64,000 nucleotides of DNA from Paragorgia papillata (taxonomy: Eukaryota; Cnidaria; Anthozoa; Scleralcyonacea; Coralliidae). Where the stretch lies: positions 5,744,001-5,808,000 of the forward strand of contig JAWNZC010000348.1 of the NCBI GenBank assembly GCA_035771165.1, written 5' to 3'. This document shows, in pieces, positions 52,034-63,714 of this stretch. The notes beneath the pieces are model-generated. The model saw nothing but the letters and a program-made list of their open reading frames with translations, did no database searches and was not told the DNA's origin. The position numbers were made by a program, and so were the translations under genes. How positions within the stretch are numbered: position 1 is the stretch's first letter; every line of letters starts with the position of its first letter.

Positions 52034-52362
52034 TTAACATTTTGAGGCCTGGACCTCTCCCTGTGCTGAATAAAATCGTCTGGCGTTATCCAGAATAAAC
52101 CTTAAAGACTTGTCATCAGGCTTCAAAGTGTTAAAGAGATATGTTTTAACACTTTGAGGCCTGGACCTCTCCCTGTGCTGAATAAAATCGTCTGGCGTTA
52201 TCCAGAATAAACCTTAAAGACTCGTCGTCAGGCTTTAAAGTGTTAAAGAGATAGGTTTTAACACTTTGAGGCCTGGACCTCTCCCTGTGCTGAATAAAAT
52301 CGTCTGGCGTTATCCAGAATACACCTTAAAGACTCGTCGTCAGGCTTCAAAGTGTTTAAAAT
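52034..52362. repeat. Tandem repeat, three units of 112 bp
   Basis: Units start at about 52034, 52146 and 52258: TTTTAACACTTTGAGGCCTG ... AATAAAATCGTCTGGCGTTA ... CAGGCTTCAAAGTGTTAAAG. The linker AAAGAGATATG/AAAGAGATAGG joins the units. Same family as 10165-10355 in opposite orientation. Confidence 0.9.
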
Positions 52363-53184
52363 ATACAGTATGTGGACGTACAGTACAGGATATTGGTTCA
52401 GTGTCACGAAAGCGAAATATAATTATGAAATGAATGATAAGTAGAATGATGACGAAGACCTTGAAGAACCACAAAGGACGTATTACATTATTACATTTGT
52501 ATTAATTTATAAAGCCATAATTGAAAAAAAATTATCAAAAATAAAAGCAAATTATGACTATAGTTATTATAATTAGAATTTTTGCAAATTATATCTTATA
52601 CATGCATGATTTGTTAAGATGCTGGTCGTACGTCATTGCTGTATATTTGTTATTCGTTTAAAGAAATAATGTTCATGTGTTTTCGCTTAATGTGTTGATG
52701 GGTCTCTATCATCCATAAATTAGATATTTATATATTTGAGAAACTTTATTTCTATATATAGTTAAACATGCAAAGACTCAAAGTGCAAGAACTTTTAATT
52801 ATCTTACCTTTCAAATATAATAAAAAGTATAAAAGTTTACATTCTGGAAAGAATTAGTAGATTTTTATCTTATTTCATTAAGACAAAGATATGTCATTTG
52901 TCGTGGTTACTGCTACCTTAGGCTATCTGCTTTGATCTTTATTTTCGTGCATGTGAACTGTTGTTCAGTTATTTCGAAACAACTTGAACTTGGCGAAAAG
53001 GCGTCATTCGTTAAAACTGGTATCGCGTAAGTTGTTGTTTCATTGTTATAATGTCAGAACATTGTGTAGGCAACTAACCCGTGTGAAGCTATATAGCTGT
53101 CATATTTATATTTGTCATATAGAACAAAACAAAGCCGAGACAAACAGATATGTTTGTTTCTGGTAAAAACAAATATACATGCAT
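52363..53184. other. No gene recognised
   Basis: Nothing beyond ordinary AT-rich sequence. Confidence 0.4.
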
Positions 53185-53710
53185 CACTTTCTTCGTTTGA
53201 GTCAGTATACTTGATCATTATACAATTTAGGTCGTGTGTGTAACCGTAAAAGCTTAGATGTAAACATATTAAGAAACAGCAGCGTGTTTGTATATGTGCT
53301 TTATCTCTTTGTTTGTTTTATTGAAATTTGAAAAGTACATACGCTGGTTTATAGCACATACTTACATACAGCTATCGACATTTTTAAGATTTTAATTTGG
53401 CTTATATGTAATATATCATACACGAGAAGCCATTTATTATCTGATTTGAAAACACCGAATTTTTTTAACTCACTTCGAGGTGTTTTTAAATCAGATAATA
53501 AACGGCTTTCGAGTGTAGGGTATATAGCTTCTCAAACAAATCAGTATTTAAAGAGAAATTTGAGGTAGAACTTGTCTTAATTTATGGGCGTTTAATTATT
53601 ACCACATTTCACAACGTCTTGGTAACTGATTTCCATTGGCATTGTGTTTTCCTCGTGAATTAATGAGTTTGAGAAATATATATAACGCAAGCTGACTTTG
53701 AGGCAAAAAA
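53185..53710. repeat. Diverged repeat, copy 2, with inserted palindrome
   Basis: Contains the words of copy 1 in the same order, but with a palindrome at about 53418-53517 (TTATTATCTGATTTGAAAAC / TTTTTAAATCAGATAATAAA) inserted before GCTGACTTTGAGGCA. Confidence 0.65.
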
Positions 53711-54006
53711 ATACACGGGTTGACAAAAACATGAAACGTGTATGGTTAACTTCATGCATAGCATACATAGTTTTAATGCTGCTTTTTACAGTCACAAAAT
53801 GACGGTAGTGGTGTATATATGTGTTCTGTGCATGCATGTGTATGGTGCATGTGTTAGTGTGCAAATGACTGCATGAGGTGTTGCCAAGCAACCAATTAAA
53901 CAAAATATCAGTGTCAAACATTGATGCGAAATTACTTTTATATACTATTATATATAACCATCCAACAAGCTCAATAAGAGAATGCTATATCTTTATCCAG
54001 ACATAG

Positions 54007-54132
54007 AACACTCAGACCCCGTTTACACCAGAGCAAACGTTTCCGGATTCACATTGTTTTTTATTCCCATGAGGATGAAAAACAATGTGAATCCGGATAC
54101 GTTTGCTCTGGTGTAAACGGGGTCTCAGTGTT
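54007..54132. mobile_element. Near-perfect palindrome, 52-55-bp arms
   Basis: GAACACTCAGACCCCGTTTA / TAAACGGGGTCTCAGTGTTC outer and GGATTCACATTGTTTTT / AAAACAATGTGAATCC inner, with a loop of about 20 bases. The small mismatch count suggests recent origin. Confidence 0.9.
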
Positions 54133-54195
54133 CATATGACACATGTAGATTTGAGATATTTTCACGGAGTATGGCGGCAGAAAGTAAACACCAAG

Positions 54196-54480
54196 TGCAC
54201 CGTGTGAACACACTGTGAGAAAGAGACACTGAGTAATCACCCAGTGTCCAGTGTGAACATACTGTATAAAGGAAACAGTCCTTAGTAAACACCCTGTGGT
54301 TCAAGCGACCACACAGTCACCGTGCCACAGTGACAGGTTCACTGTGTGAAGAACGCATCTCACACCGTGTCACCAGGGGGTGAACTCTGAGTCAGTATAC
54401 ATAATGTGCGACGAGTAAACATGGCTGACACTGAAATGCCCCAAATCCATGTAATCACTGTGTGCAGACACTGTGGTTTT
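54196..54480. repeat. Cluster of CACTGTG/CACAGTG words
   Basis: About ten irregular occurrences such as ACACACTGTGAG, CCAGTGTCCAGTGTG, GCCACAGTGACAGG and TTCACTGTGTG on both strands. No fixed period. Confidence 0.55.
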
Positions 54481-54877
54481 TCAGTACAGGAATGCAGTTT
54501 ATCTAATTTAATTTCCACTCTAATCTACATATTCACCATATATTTTCCACAATATAGACCAGTTTACAGTTAAGAACTATTATTGAACAGAACATAATTA
54601 CGTGCATGCAATGCTTGTTATCATCTATAGCTTTTTTGCTAGGTACAACCTGACGCTCAGCGAAGCTTCAAATTGGGCTATCAGACATATTTTTTAGAAA
54701 CCTAAAACTTATATCTTAATCGAATTGTCATTTAGTGACGGATGATGTTTTGAATGAAAGTAACAGGGAGTCAGGGACTGCAGAGCAAAAATTTGAGTCA
54801 CGGGATACTTGAAAGAGATGGAAGGACTAATTGAGGATTTAAAGTGCATGCCTATCTTATAATTGGAGATTTTACTT

Positions 54878-55274
54878 ATAATCTTTGGCATGCACTCTGA
54901 TAGGAATTGCTTAATAACATCAACTAAAGTTTCATCCTAATACCTTATTCTTCTGTTAAAGTTGGTTTACGATTCACAGGAAATGACGTCAACCCACGCA
55001 GGGATACGTAGATATGTTATACAATGATTCAACAGTGAAAGGTTTGGGGATTTCGTAAATTTCAGTTCTCTCAACAACCGCTCTGTTTCAGAGTAAGCTC
55101 TCTCTTCATATTCTACTGTAATCACTGTGTAACATGTATCTTTCCGCGTCCCTGAGTTGACGTCATTTCCTGTGAATAATAAACCAACGTTAACAGAAGA
55201 ACAAGGCATCACGAGGAAACGTTGTTGTTTAATAATAATCTTAAGCAATTCCTATTACAAAGTGCCAAAGATTA
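54878..55274. mobile_element. Foldback with about 150-190-bp arms
   Basis: ATAATCTTTGGCA / TGCCAAAGATTAT ends, AGGAATTGCTTAA / TTAAGCAATTCCT, then CACAGGAAATGACGTCAACC / GTTGACGTCATTTCCTGTG inside. Confidence 0.8.
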
Positions 55275-55559
55275 TTAACATATAAAAAGCCCAAATATAT
55301 TATATATGGGAACTTTAAATACCCACCAAATTTCTTCTAAAACCACCTCATGTTTGTTAACATTTAGTTGTTGCATTTACTTGAGTTTAATATGATGTTT
55401 ACAAAAAAGGAAGATAACACCTGGCTTCCCTCGTCGTTGAACCATGTTTGATTGAAAATCTTTTTCATCGAAATCTCATCGAAAGTTTGCTTTCTCAAAA
55501 TTATATTTAACCAAAGAATACTTTTCATCAAAGATTTCTTTTCATCGAATAATGATATG

Positions 55560-55680
55560 TTTTCTCGAAAACACGTTTTATCGAACTTTTATTTAACTCA
55601 TCCCTGTCCGAGAGTTTCCCCAAAGGTGAATGAAATCGCCTAACTTTACTGACAGAATAAAATACTAAAGACCAATTTTC
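55560..55680. repeat. Single diverged unit of the CGTCTGGC repeat family
   Basis: AATGAAATCGCCTAACTTTA and GACAGAATAAAATACTAAAG line up with AGTAAAATCGTCTGGCATTA and GACAGAGTAAAATAATAAAG of the 2194 array. Confidence 0.5.
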
Positions 55681-57779
55681 ACTGAAAAGAGTTAGTAGAA
55701 CATCTTTTACACCGAAATAGATCAAAATTTGCCTTGACGTCTCTGCATGAAAGTAGGACTTTCGAAACGGTAGACTGCATGGTCTCCTGTTAAAAATTGA
55801 CCTCCGGAATTGTACGACGGCTAGATCTTCTACAATTTACGGTTTCTCTGGGTCATCTAACCCAAACAAAGAAACAGTTAGTATCCGGACTCACAGCCTA
55901 GAATCTACCCTAACGCGATCAACTAGATGCAATCAGTGACAAATAACAAAGCTTGGACACTGTAAACAAACTCCTTCGTTTCAATGTTGTCGCAATATAC
56001 AAAGTGAGATGTAAAAGAATGGTAACGAGGTGATGAAAAACAATTCTTGTCGCGTTCAACCGATTGCATGTATGGGGTAGGAGGGAGGGGAAGAAGAGAA
56101 TGTTGGTAGGGGAATTGTTTTCTTTTCATTCCTAAAAAATGGTCTCGAATTGTACCATAATCCAATCCACTATAGTACATGCACTTAGTGTCACCTATAA
56201 TCTATAAACAAAAACCCACACCCTAGTCAGTAAACATAATGAACGCGACTTGCAACTAGGTTTTCTGTGAAAAAGAAAAAGACTTATACGAACGTGATTT
56301 TCAGAACATGTGTTTTCGGTTTAAAAAAAAAAGATTTCGAGAAATTATTTCGGTGAGCAAAATGTTATATTTTCCATGAAAAAAGTGAAATATATATATT
56401 CTTGAGTATTCAAAATCACGTGACTAAAAAAAACCAGAAAACAAATGAATGATTAACATGAATGATGAGTATAATTGTAAGTATATAAAGCCACGCGACT
56501 CGCCGAGCGATCAGTTGACAGTTGTTATATTAAAAGTTAAAAGCAGTTGGATGACACATGATTTTGGCTGGTTGATCTCTAGTGATTTTGTAAGGGCACG
56601 TACATCGTTGCAAGTCTTTCTCTTGCATGCAGAATCATATTTTTACCAATACACAATTAATGAAATTTAATGTGTCACATTGATGACAGGTATAAGAAAG
56701 ACAAATTGTATAATCGTTTGGCTTCTCAGTAAGACAATAATTATCATGTATGAGAAACATGTATAAGACTACAAGATTAAAATCATTTTTACTGTGCAAC
56801 ATTCTTTATACAAATATGTTAACTAAACTATAGATATGTTTTCTGAAATCATTTCCCATTTTTAAACTAGATTCTACGTTTGCATAATAAAGCATTATTA
56901 GAAAAATTAGTTCAGTAAAAAGTTTATAAATTATTAAGAATAGCCGAAGTTCTAATGTCGATTTCGTTTTTGACCCTCTGAAAAGGAATAGAAAGCCTAT
57001 TTTGTCGATAGCTTCATGCAAAGAGACGCTCAAAACAACACGATTTTCTGAGTACGGAGCTTGGAGTGTATTTGATCTTAATAAAGTAAATAAACAGTTG
57101 CTATTCAATAGTTAATAAACTGTCAGACTGTCTCCAACTGTGTCGGCGACGTCCTGGAGTTTATCTATACAGTAGAATTTGCTGCTATTGCAACTCAAAA
57201 AAAATAAATCAAATTCGTCTTTCTCAATCAACTGCATGAATTTAAAATGCTGTAGTCTATTCTGAGAAACTCAAGGTATAAACCTAAACTTCAATGTATA
57301 TATATAGAGGTCTATATCAATCAAATTCTTGGTGAGATTTTTATCTAAGATTCCCGTGGCTTAACCAAGATTAAGAAAAAAGAAAAATCAAGACTTAAGA
57401 CAGTTGAAATTAATTTTTTCCAGCATAATAAGATGGGATTGAGATAAGGAGTTTTTTACATCATGCAGTTTGTCGTTGTGGTTTTATGTGAACTATACAG
57501 CTACAAGTAAATTCCACGGCAAGATTTTAATTGCTTTGACATCTATATATATTTATAGCGTTTTGACGCATGTAATCTGCTGTTGACTGTTAAAGAAAAT
57601 TATTGGAATTTTAAGAAACAGACTCAGACGTTTCTATACGTGCCGAACGTGATAGTCGGTACTATAATCTGTGGAGTGCGTAGTCTGTAGAGTGTATATA
57701 TATAGATTTGACTTTGTAGCTAATACATCCATGGCTATATACTGATTCAAATCAGCGGCTTCTGCATGTAAAACAAATA
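55681..57779. other. No gene recognised
   Basis: AT-rich, with short frames only. A run of TTTTCATCGAA-type words at 55460-55570 (ATCGAAA repeated) is noted. Confidence 0.4.
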
Positions 57780-57991
57780 ATTGCTTTTAAAATAACAATC
57801 GAAATATAGTAAGGTTAGTTATACTGCCGAAACAGAGAACGTAGTAGTCTAACGTTTCTCTCTGACGAAGGGCCTAATTCGTTCGAAACGTTAGACTACT
57901 ACATGTTTCGGCAGTATATCTAACCTTACTATATTTCGATTGTTGTTTCAACACTGCCTACGCAGCACGCTACTTTTATTGCTTTAAAATA
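57780..57991. mobile_element. Complete retroposed hammerhead-like unit with near-perfect target duplication
   Basis: ATTGCTTTTAAAATA (57780-57794) and ATTGCTTTAAAATA (57978-57991) flank a unit of about 183 bp. Inside, ATATAGTAAGGTTAG, TACTGCCGAAACAGAG and GTAGTAGTCTAACGTTTC are mirrored on the right, around the core CTGACGA (57862-57868) ... GAAAC (57885-57889). The unit ends ACACTGCCTACGCAGCACGC. Confidence 0.75.
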
Positions 57992-58062
57992 GATATTTAT
58001 ATAACTGCAAAGCCAGCAGGGCAAAAAATTTTCCACTTTCTCTAAGGCGATGCATGTTTGTC

Positions 58063-58065
<3 letters not shown>

Positions 58066-58124
<59 letters not shown>

Positions 58125-58317
58125 GAAACTTTATTAAATGTCTTTTTAGATAATATACAATTGTAAATCTCGCTTATTTAAGGTAATGTACAATCGGCTA
58201 CTTGAATCAACACTAACAATATATAACTAATAACTATATATAACAACATAAAACAAATATACAGTACAATAATTTTAAAAAGTTAGCAGTTCAGGATTTG
58301 TCCATAATAATAATAAC

Positions 58318-58381
<64 letters not shown>

Positions 58382-59040
58382 GAAACTTTATTAATGATTT
58401 TTTTTCTCTAAACAAACAATTGTAAATCTCACTCATTGAGGTAATTTACAATCGGCTACTTGAATCACAACTAAGCTACTTAAAAACTTTCAGGATTCGT
58501 CCATTCCTTATTTCTGCAGCAAAAAATATAATAGGTTGTTCTGATGCCGCAATAGATATCATTTTTCTGACACAATAATTTTGATGCTTCGCATCAACTC
58601 CTACATCGTTTAACATTGCTATAAAGGAGGTACACTCTTTTGCGAAAACACCGAGTGAACTAATCGAGAGATTGACAAATTTAACAGTGCTAAAGTGTTC
58701 ACTTTGTTGTCTAACTATTTCTGCATATTTGGCTTTTTTGCGCTCTACGTTGTTTTGAAGGTTGGATTCAAATCCCGCGGTAAGCTCGACTATATATATA
58801 GACATCCCTTTGAAGTAGATAGGAGTAAATCTGGACGATATGTGTCACTATGCAGTTATTATTGAGGGGCTTTTGAATTCAGGAAGATCAACAAAATGGT
58901 TGGAGCAATTGGCAGTTTGTAGGGTCTTGGCAAGAAAGTTCAGAATAGAGTCGTGTCTCCTCGTAAAACGTTCAAAGTATGATTGACATCCGGCAACCAC
59001 GTGTAGGAGAGTTTCTGGGCGTAAGCAAAAGGAACAGTCA
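58066..59040 (-). mobile_element. LINE 3' end with duplicated tail, minus strand
   Basis: Minus frames encode CSFCLRPETLLHVVAGCQSY then RRHDSIL (a CCHC zinc-knuckle-like motif) and, after a frameshift, IVELTAGFESNLQNN, KFVNLSISSLGVF. Both belong to the C-terminal part of a non-LTR retrotransposon ORF. (AAT)n tails occur twice (58067-58122 and 58303-58380), each followed by GGAAACTTTATTAA and TACAATCGGCTACTTGAATC, so two 3' ends lie in tandem. Confidence 0.75.
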
Positions 59041-59075
59041 GTATATATACAGTATATATATATATATACAAAGTA

Positions 59076-59450
59076 TGAAGTATAGTTTACCTTAAAGTCT
59101 TCGCTACCAGAGGTTTCACCCTAAACGGGATCATCAGGCGGCGACTGAAAAATATCGGTTAGTGGGCTGCTTAAATGCGTTGGTTGGAGCGTGGGTGTGG
59201 GCGTCGAAACGTTGCGCGCATTAATTCCTTTGATTGTTTAGGTTGTTGATCCGAAATCTGTTTTTGTGCCGACAGGTCGAAACTATTTCTGATCTTTTGT
59301 TTAGTAAAAATTGTTTGTCTGCCTTCATGATGAAAAGTTTTTCGTCCAAACATAAATTGCATCTTTTTGATCCTCCCGTGTAAGAAATTGAGTGTTTTAG
59401 TACAGACCAGGTTATGTCGAAACTTTGTTTTTTTTCTTTTAGATTCCAAA
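59076..59450 (-). mobile_element. Retroelement-like fragment with CTGATGAT...GTGAAAC end, copy 2
   Basis: The minus frame 59171-59449 is followed (other frame) by LTDIFQSPPDDPV over CCTGATGATCCCG...GTGAAACCTCTGGTAGCGAA and then FKVNYTSYF. Same arrangement as 27655-27900. Bounded on its 3' side by (TA)n. Not assigned to a family. Confidence 0.35.
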
Positions 59451-59549
59451 TGTATTTCGAAAGTTCCGTCTCATTTGAATACTTTTTATTCTGGAAAGAT
59501 TTAGTATATATATAAATTGCAGGATTTATATATATATATAAATCGAAAT

Positions 59550-59636
59550 ATATAGTAAGGTTTGAGTACTGCCGAAATTATTGAACGTAACGTTTCGAGC
59601 GAAGGCCCTTCGTCAGAGAGAAACGTGAACTTATTA
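59550..59636 (-). repeat. Hammerhead-like unit, minus strand
   Basis: Core (minus) CTGACGA at 59610-59616 and GAAAC at 59592-59596; AAATATATAGTAAGG and TACTGCCGAAATT lie on the outer side, as at 57798. Confidence 0.6.
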
Positions 59637-60490
59637 TGGCCGTTTCCTTTATTGCTTTTAACGCTTATTGCTCTGCAAGGTGGAAGATCAACCTTATTTG
59701 CATTTTATTATAAAGTTATTAAGACTAGCTTATGTGTGTCTATCTCGGTAGTTTTTTTCCATAAATTAATTAATACAGATTCGAAAATTTGCGATCCTGA
59801 AATTTCGCAATTTAAAAATTTTGTTGTTTGGAAACAACTTAACTTAAAATATGTTTTGGTATACGCAAGAAAAAAGTTCCAAGAACTAAGAAATAAGAGT
59901 ATATGAGAGAAGAAAGTTTAAATAATTAAACTGATAGGCAACATTGCAATAATTGTAATAACTGTTGAATGTGGACTCCGACCAATTATAATGCTGTGGC
60001 CTAACAATGCAGAATTGAATAATAAAAGACTGAACTAATATTCAGTAATATAAATAATATTATTAACTGGAATAACCGTTCGTTTGGAAAACGAGAGATC
60101 AGGATATTCCGGAGTATTTCAGATAGTATATTTGTCACATATATAAACTCTCGTGACATGCAGTGTTGTTTAATGCAATATTAAGTATTCGTCTTACAAT
60201 GAGTGCACCAATGTAAGTGTGAATTCGACTATAAGTAATTTATACTTCGAGAAAAATTTACTCTATTTATATATAGCACACTATATAGTCACACAAGAAC
60301 AACCAACATGATTCTCTCTCGCGCGGGAACATGTCCCGCCACGTTCTTACGTGTCTGCATTAATCACGCGTGTCTCGGAATTATTAACCCAAACGAACAC
60401 CTCCTTAACATTGGAGCCATATCGAATATTTTCTTTTCTGAGCACATACATTTTGTAGACACGAAGTACCAGGCTAAAATCGTATTCTTG

Positions 60491-61493
60491 CATGTAATAA
60501 AAATTATTGCTCGGCAAATTATTCTTAGGAGAGCCATAATAAAATCAAAACTCGTGAATACTCTCAGACCCACCCCGTTTACCCACGTTTTACCCTGCCT
60601 CCTCCGCAGGCCCTCGTTGCATCATGGACAGGTCACACACGCCGAATTTAGGGCCTGCAAGATCCTGTAAAAAATTTGGCAAAACTTGGCACTGAATACA
60701 TTTGCATAATTAACTACCCATTCTTGATAGCCATGGCTATATCCGAAGATTTTGAAGGCCATTGAAGACTTATAACATACGAATCCTTTCCTGACAGTCG
60801 AATTTGCTTTTGTTCGGTAGATATTTTTTCCTTCAATTCCTTTTTGTCGCTAAAAATATTATTGGCAGAAGGTCGGTAATTCTAAAACATATTGGTTTCT
60901 CCATTGTCATGATCTGTAAGAAAGTTTAGACCGAATTTCCTGGTGGGTCACAGTGTCAAAAGAACTTGGACGTACGTTTGTCGAACAGCGGCCGGAAAGA
61001 TTTTGCAGGCCCTCTCAAAACTATCGCCTCTAGGGCCTAGTCTCTCTGTGCATAATGGGATCAGTCCCCATTTGGTTTACAGGATCTGGCAGGCCCTCTC
61101 AAAAGTGTGACCTGTCCATGATGCAATGAGGGCCTGCGGAGGAGGCAGCGTTTTACCCACCCCACGCGGTACCGGACGAATTCGGAACCGGTCTCGAATT
61201 AGTACGGTTCCGCCTGTTTACACGGAAGACAAATTCGAAACCGTTCTCGAATTAGTGGGGTTCCGCCTGTTTACACGGCGAAATAGGACGAATTCGAGAC
61301 CGGTTCCGATCGCGCGAATTCGTCCGGTACCGTGTAAACGTATATAGCCTCAAAATAAAAAAATGTCGCCGGTTAGTGACAAAACGTTAGTTCTTTATTA
61401 AAAGTTTTCATTATGTTTATTCATAACGTTTGATTTTATCATGGCTCTCCTAAAAATTATGGGCAATCAGTAATTTTTATTACACATACATTT
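60491..61493. mobile_element. Large nested foldback
   Basis: Outer arms GTAATAAAAATTATTGC..AGGAGAGCCATAATAAAATC at 60491-60552 and their inverse at 61433-61493. Inner arms GCCTCCTCCGCAGGCCCTC..CATCATGGACAGGTCACAC (60598-60646) and their inverse at 61105-61149. A further MITE sits inside (61162-61340). An open frame at 60308-60670 is not a gene. Confidence 0.7.
61162..61340. mobile_element. MITE 'GCGGTACCGGACGAATTCG'
   Basis: CGCGGTACCGGACGAATTCG / CGAATTCGTCCGGTACCGTG ends; two internal direct copies of GGTTCCGCCTGTTTACACGG. A half copy occurs at about 11499. Confidence 0.75.
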
Positions 61494-61678
61494 TGCATTA
61501 GTTTTTGCAATCCGCTAAAACATTATTAAATTCACTAAAATAGTTGTCGCTATAAAAAATAGCGATATAAAAACAGTGCAGTGTACAACATTTAAGGCCT
61601 GTAGATTGAAATCTGTTTATTGAAATCTGTTTATATGGCAACTATACTTATAATTTGAACTAACTGTTCGGTTAAAAT

Positions 61679-61787
61679 TTCCATAATTCTGCTTTCCTTA
61701 TATATACTACGTCATCATATACCTTATTTGCATATTACAAAAACTTCAATACGAAAAATATAAGGAAAGCAAAATTATGGAAGTTGT
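61679..61787. repeat. Inverted repeat, 26-bp arms
   Basis: TTCCATAATTCTGCTTTCCT / AGGAAAGCAAAATTATGGAA with an 50-bp AT-rich loop. Confidence 0.75.
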
Positions 61788-62750
61788 ATAATATAACTTC
61801 ATATGAATCTAAATCGATATCGCTTAACTTTCCACTACATTCTTCGTAAGTTTCCTAAACTTAGAAAAAATATTGAGTGTTAGAAGCCCAGTGTGAAGCA
61901 CTTCCTTACAAACACAAACAAAAGCCACAGATCATCTCATTTACATCAGAAAATTGTAAACACCTTGTCTTACACTGTTTATTGCCGTAGAGTCCTTTTC
62001 AATAATTAACGCAAACTTGAATTTCATCTCATATAAACTTTATGTAAGATTTATATAAATAAACCAAAATACATTCAGATAAATAATTAAGTTAATTATT
62101 TATATATTCTAATATTTGTATAGGAAACGTCAAACGCCAAGTGCTGTGTGAATGAACGTTACATATACCTGAAGGGCTCTGAAAATCAATCATTGAGTGA
62201 CATTCAGCTAATTGCCTGGATAATCGGTATTTTGATAGAAACTTTACGAAAGTATACTGAAGATAAACATATTTCTTTTTGAATTCTTCCACTGGATTTC
62301 GCAGTCTGTCTAACATGTCGGTATGTAATCTTTTACTAAATACTTTCTTAACACTATATGACGGCGATATTCGTCGATTGCTCTATATACTTAAGTTGAA
62401 CTGTTTGCTTCCCAATTTACATATACAGCTCCTTTTATAATATTCAACACGTCCAACATGCACATTCAGTTACTATGATGCCCCGATTGCTTTTATTTAA
62501 CGAATAACTATATATTTTTATCAAATAAATAAAAGCTTATGGGGAGAAAATGGATAAACGTTTTTTCATCCACCGGTTGGCAAATTACCATTTATCGTTC
62601 AAGGCAATTTATTTTGCTGTTTATAATCTGTTTGAATTACATGAGGGCTTATGGTTTTTTTTCATTGTATCTTTACGATAGAGAAATTTATATCTACATA
62701 CAAATATTCAAAACACTTGGGTTCTGAGCATTGATTGCAACATTTTTTAG

Positions 62751-63033
62751 GGCCTGTTTATATGGAGGCGAGTTCACCCCCTGGCGTGAACTTGGCACTG
62801 GCAGCCGGGATCTCGGCGAGGCGGGATAAACATTAATTTCCCCATATAAAAAAACTTTTCCCCGGGTAACTCGGTATAGCGGGATGAATTTTCTATATTC
62901 GTTACTTCATGTCACTTTCGTTGACGAGAATCATCTCAAATATTACAACTTGCCAGGTAACTCGCTTTCATATAAGCAGAACGTAAAGTTTATCCCGGCA
63001 AACCGAGTAACTCGCCTCCATATAAACAGGTTC
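62751..63033. mobile_element. MITE, 'GTTTATATGGAGGCGAG' family, copy 2
   Basis: CCTGTTTATATGGAGGCGAG / CTCGCCTCCATATAAACAGG. TTAG lies outside each end (62747-62750 and 63034-63037), a possible short target duplication. Related to 1003-1478. Confidence 0.75.
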
Positions 63034-63447
63034 TTAGTGTATTACATTTATCAGTAGTGCATGGTCGAAGAAAAGAATGTTAAAGTGATGCAGTATTTGA
63101 GGAATGAGGAGACATACATCGATTAACATGTTAATGAAGAAATTGGATATGAAAGAAAATTATCTCCAATTAAAGACCTTCCACTTTTCACACAGACACG
63201 TCAATAAACTACAAAAAACCTTTCTTTTTGGACCTCAAAAACTTTTCGTATCCCATAGACGTAGGTATAATTGAGATAATCCAAATAAAAGCGTTCGCAC
63301 TCTTGACTCATAACCTTATTTTTAGTGTAATTATTCTTCCATAGATTAAACACGTGGATTTTCATAATTGCTTAGTAACGTGAAACATTTACATAATACA
63401 GCGTATACTGTTTAACATCTTAATACGAAAAGTTGCCGATCAGATTC

Positions 63448-63634
63448 TATAGACCACTTTCATAATAGCGACTAATTTGAATATTCTTTTATGCGCATCT
63501 TAATAAGCCTTTCTGGCCTCGTTTGTGTGTCTGCAATTCAAAATAAATTTTGCTTCATAACGAGGCCAGAAAGGCTAATTTAGATGCACATAAAAGAATA
63601 ATTAAAGTGGTGGCCATTATGAAAGTGGTCTATA
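63448..63634. mobile_element. Foldback with about 75-bp arms
   Basis: TATAGACCACTTTCATAAT / ATTATGAAAGTGGTCTATA ends; AGCCTTTCTGGCCTCG / CGAGGCCAGAAAGGCT inside. A decayed relative lies at about 38960-39060. Confidence 0.8.
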
Positions 63635-63714
63635 CGTAAGTTAAACGTACTACTTTCAATATACGTCACTTTTTTGGCATATTGAAGCCCTGTTTCATTT
63701 TATTTCATCACATT

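Noticed and set aside
59562..59906. 114-codon plus frame
   Set aside because: Its start lies inside the hammerhead-like repeat and the remainder shows no recognisable domain or splice signals.
60308..60670. 120-codon plus frame
   Set aside because: Its second half runs through both arms of the nested foldback.
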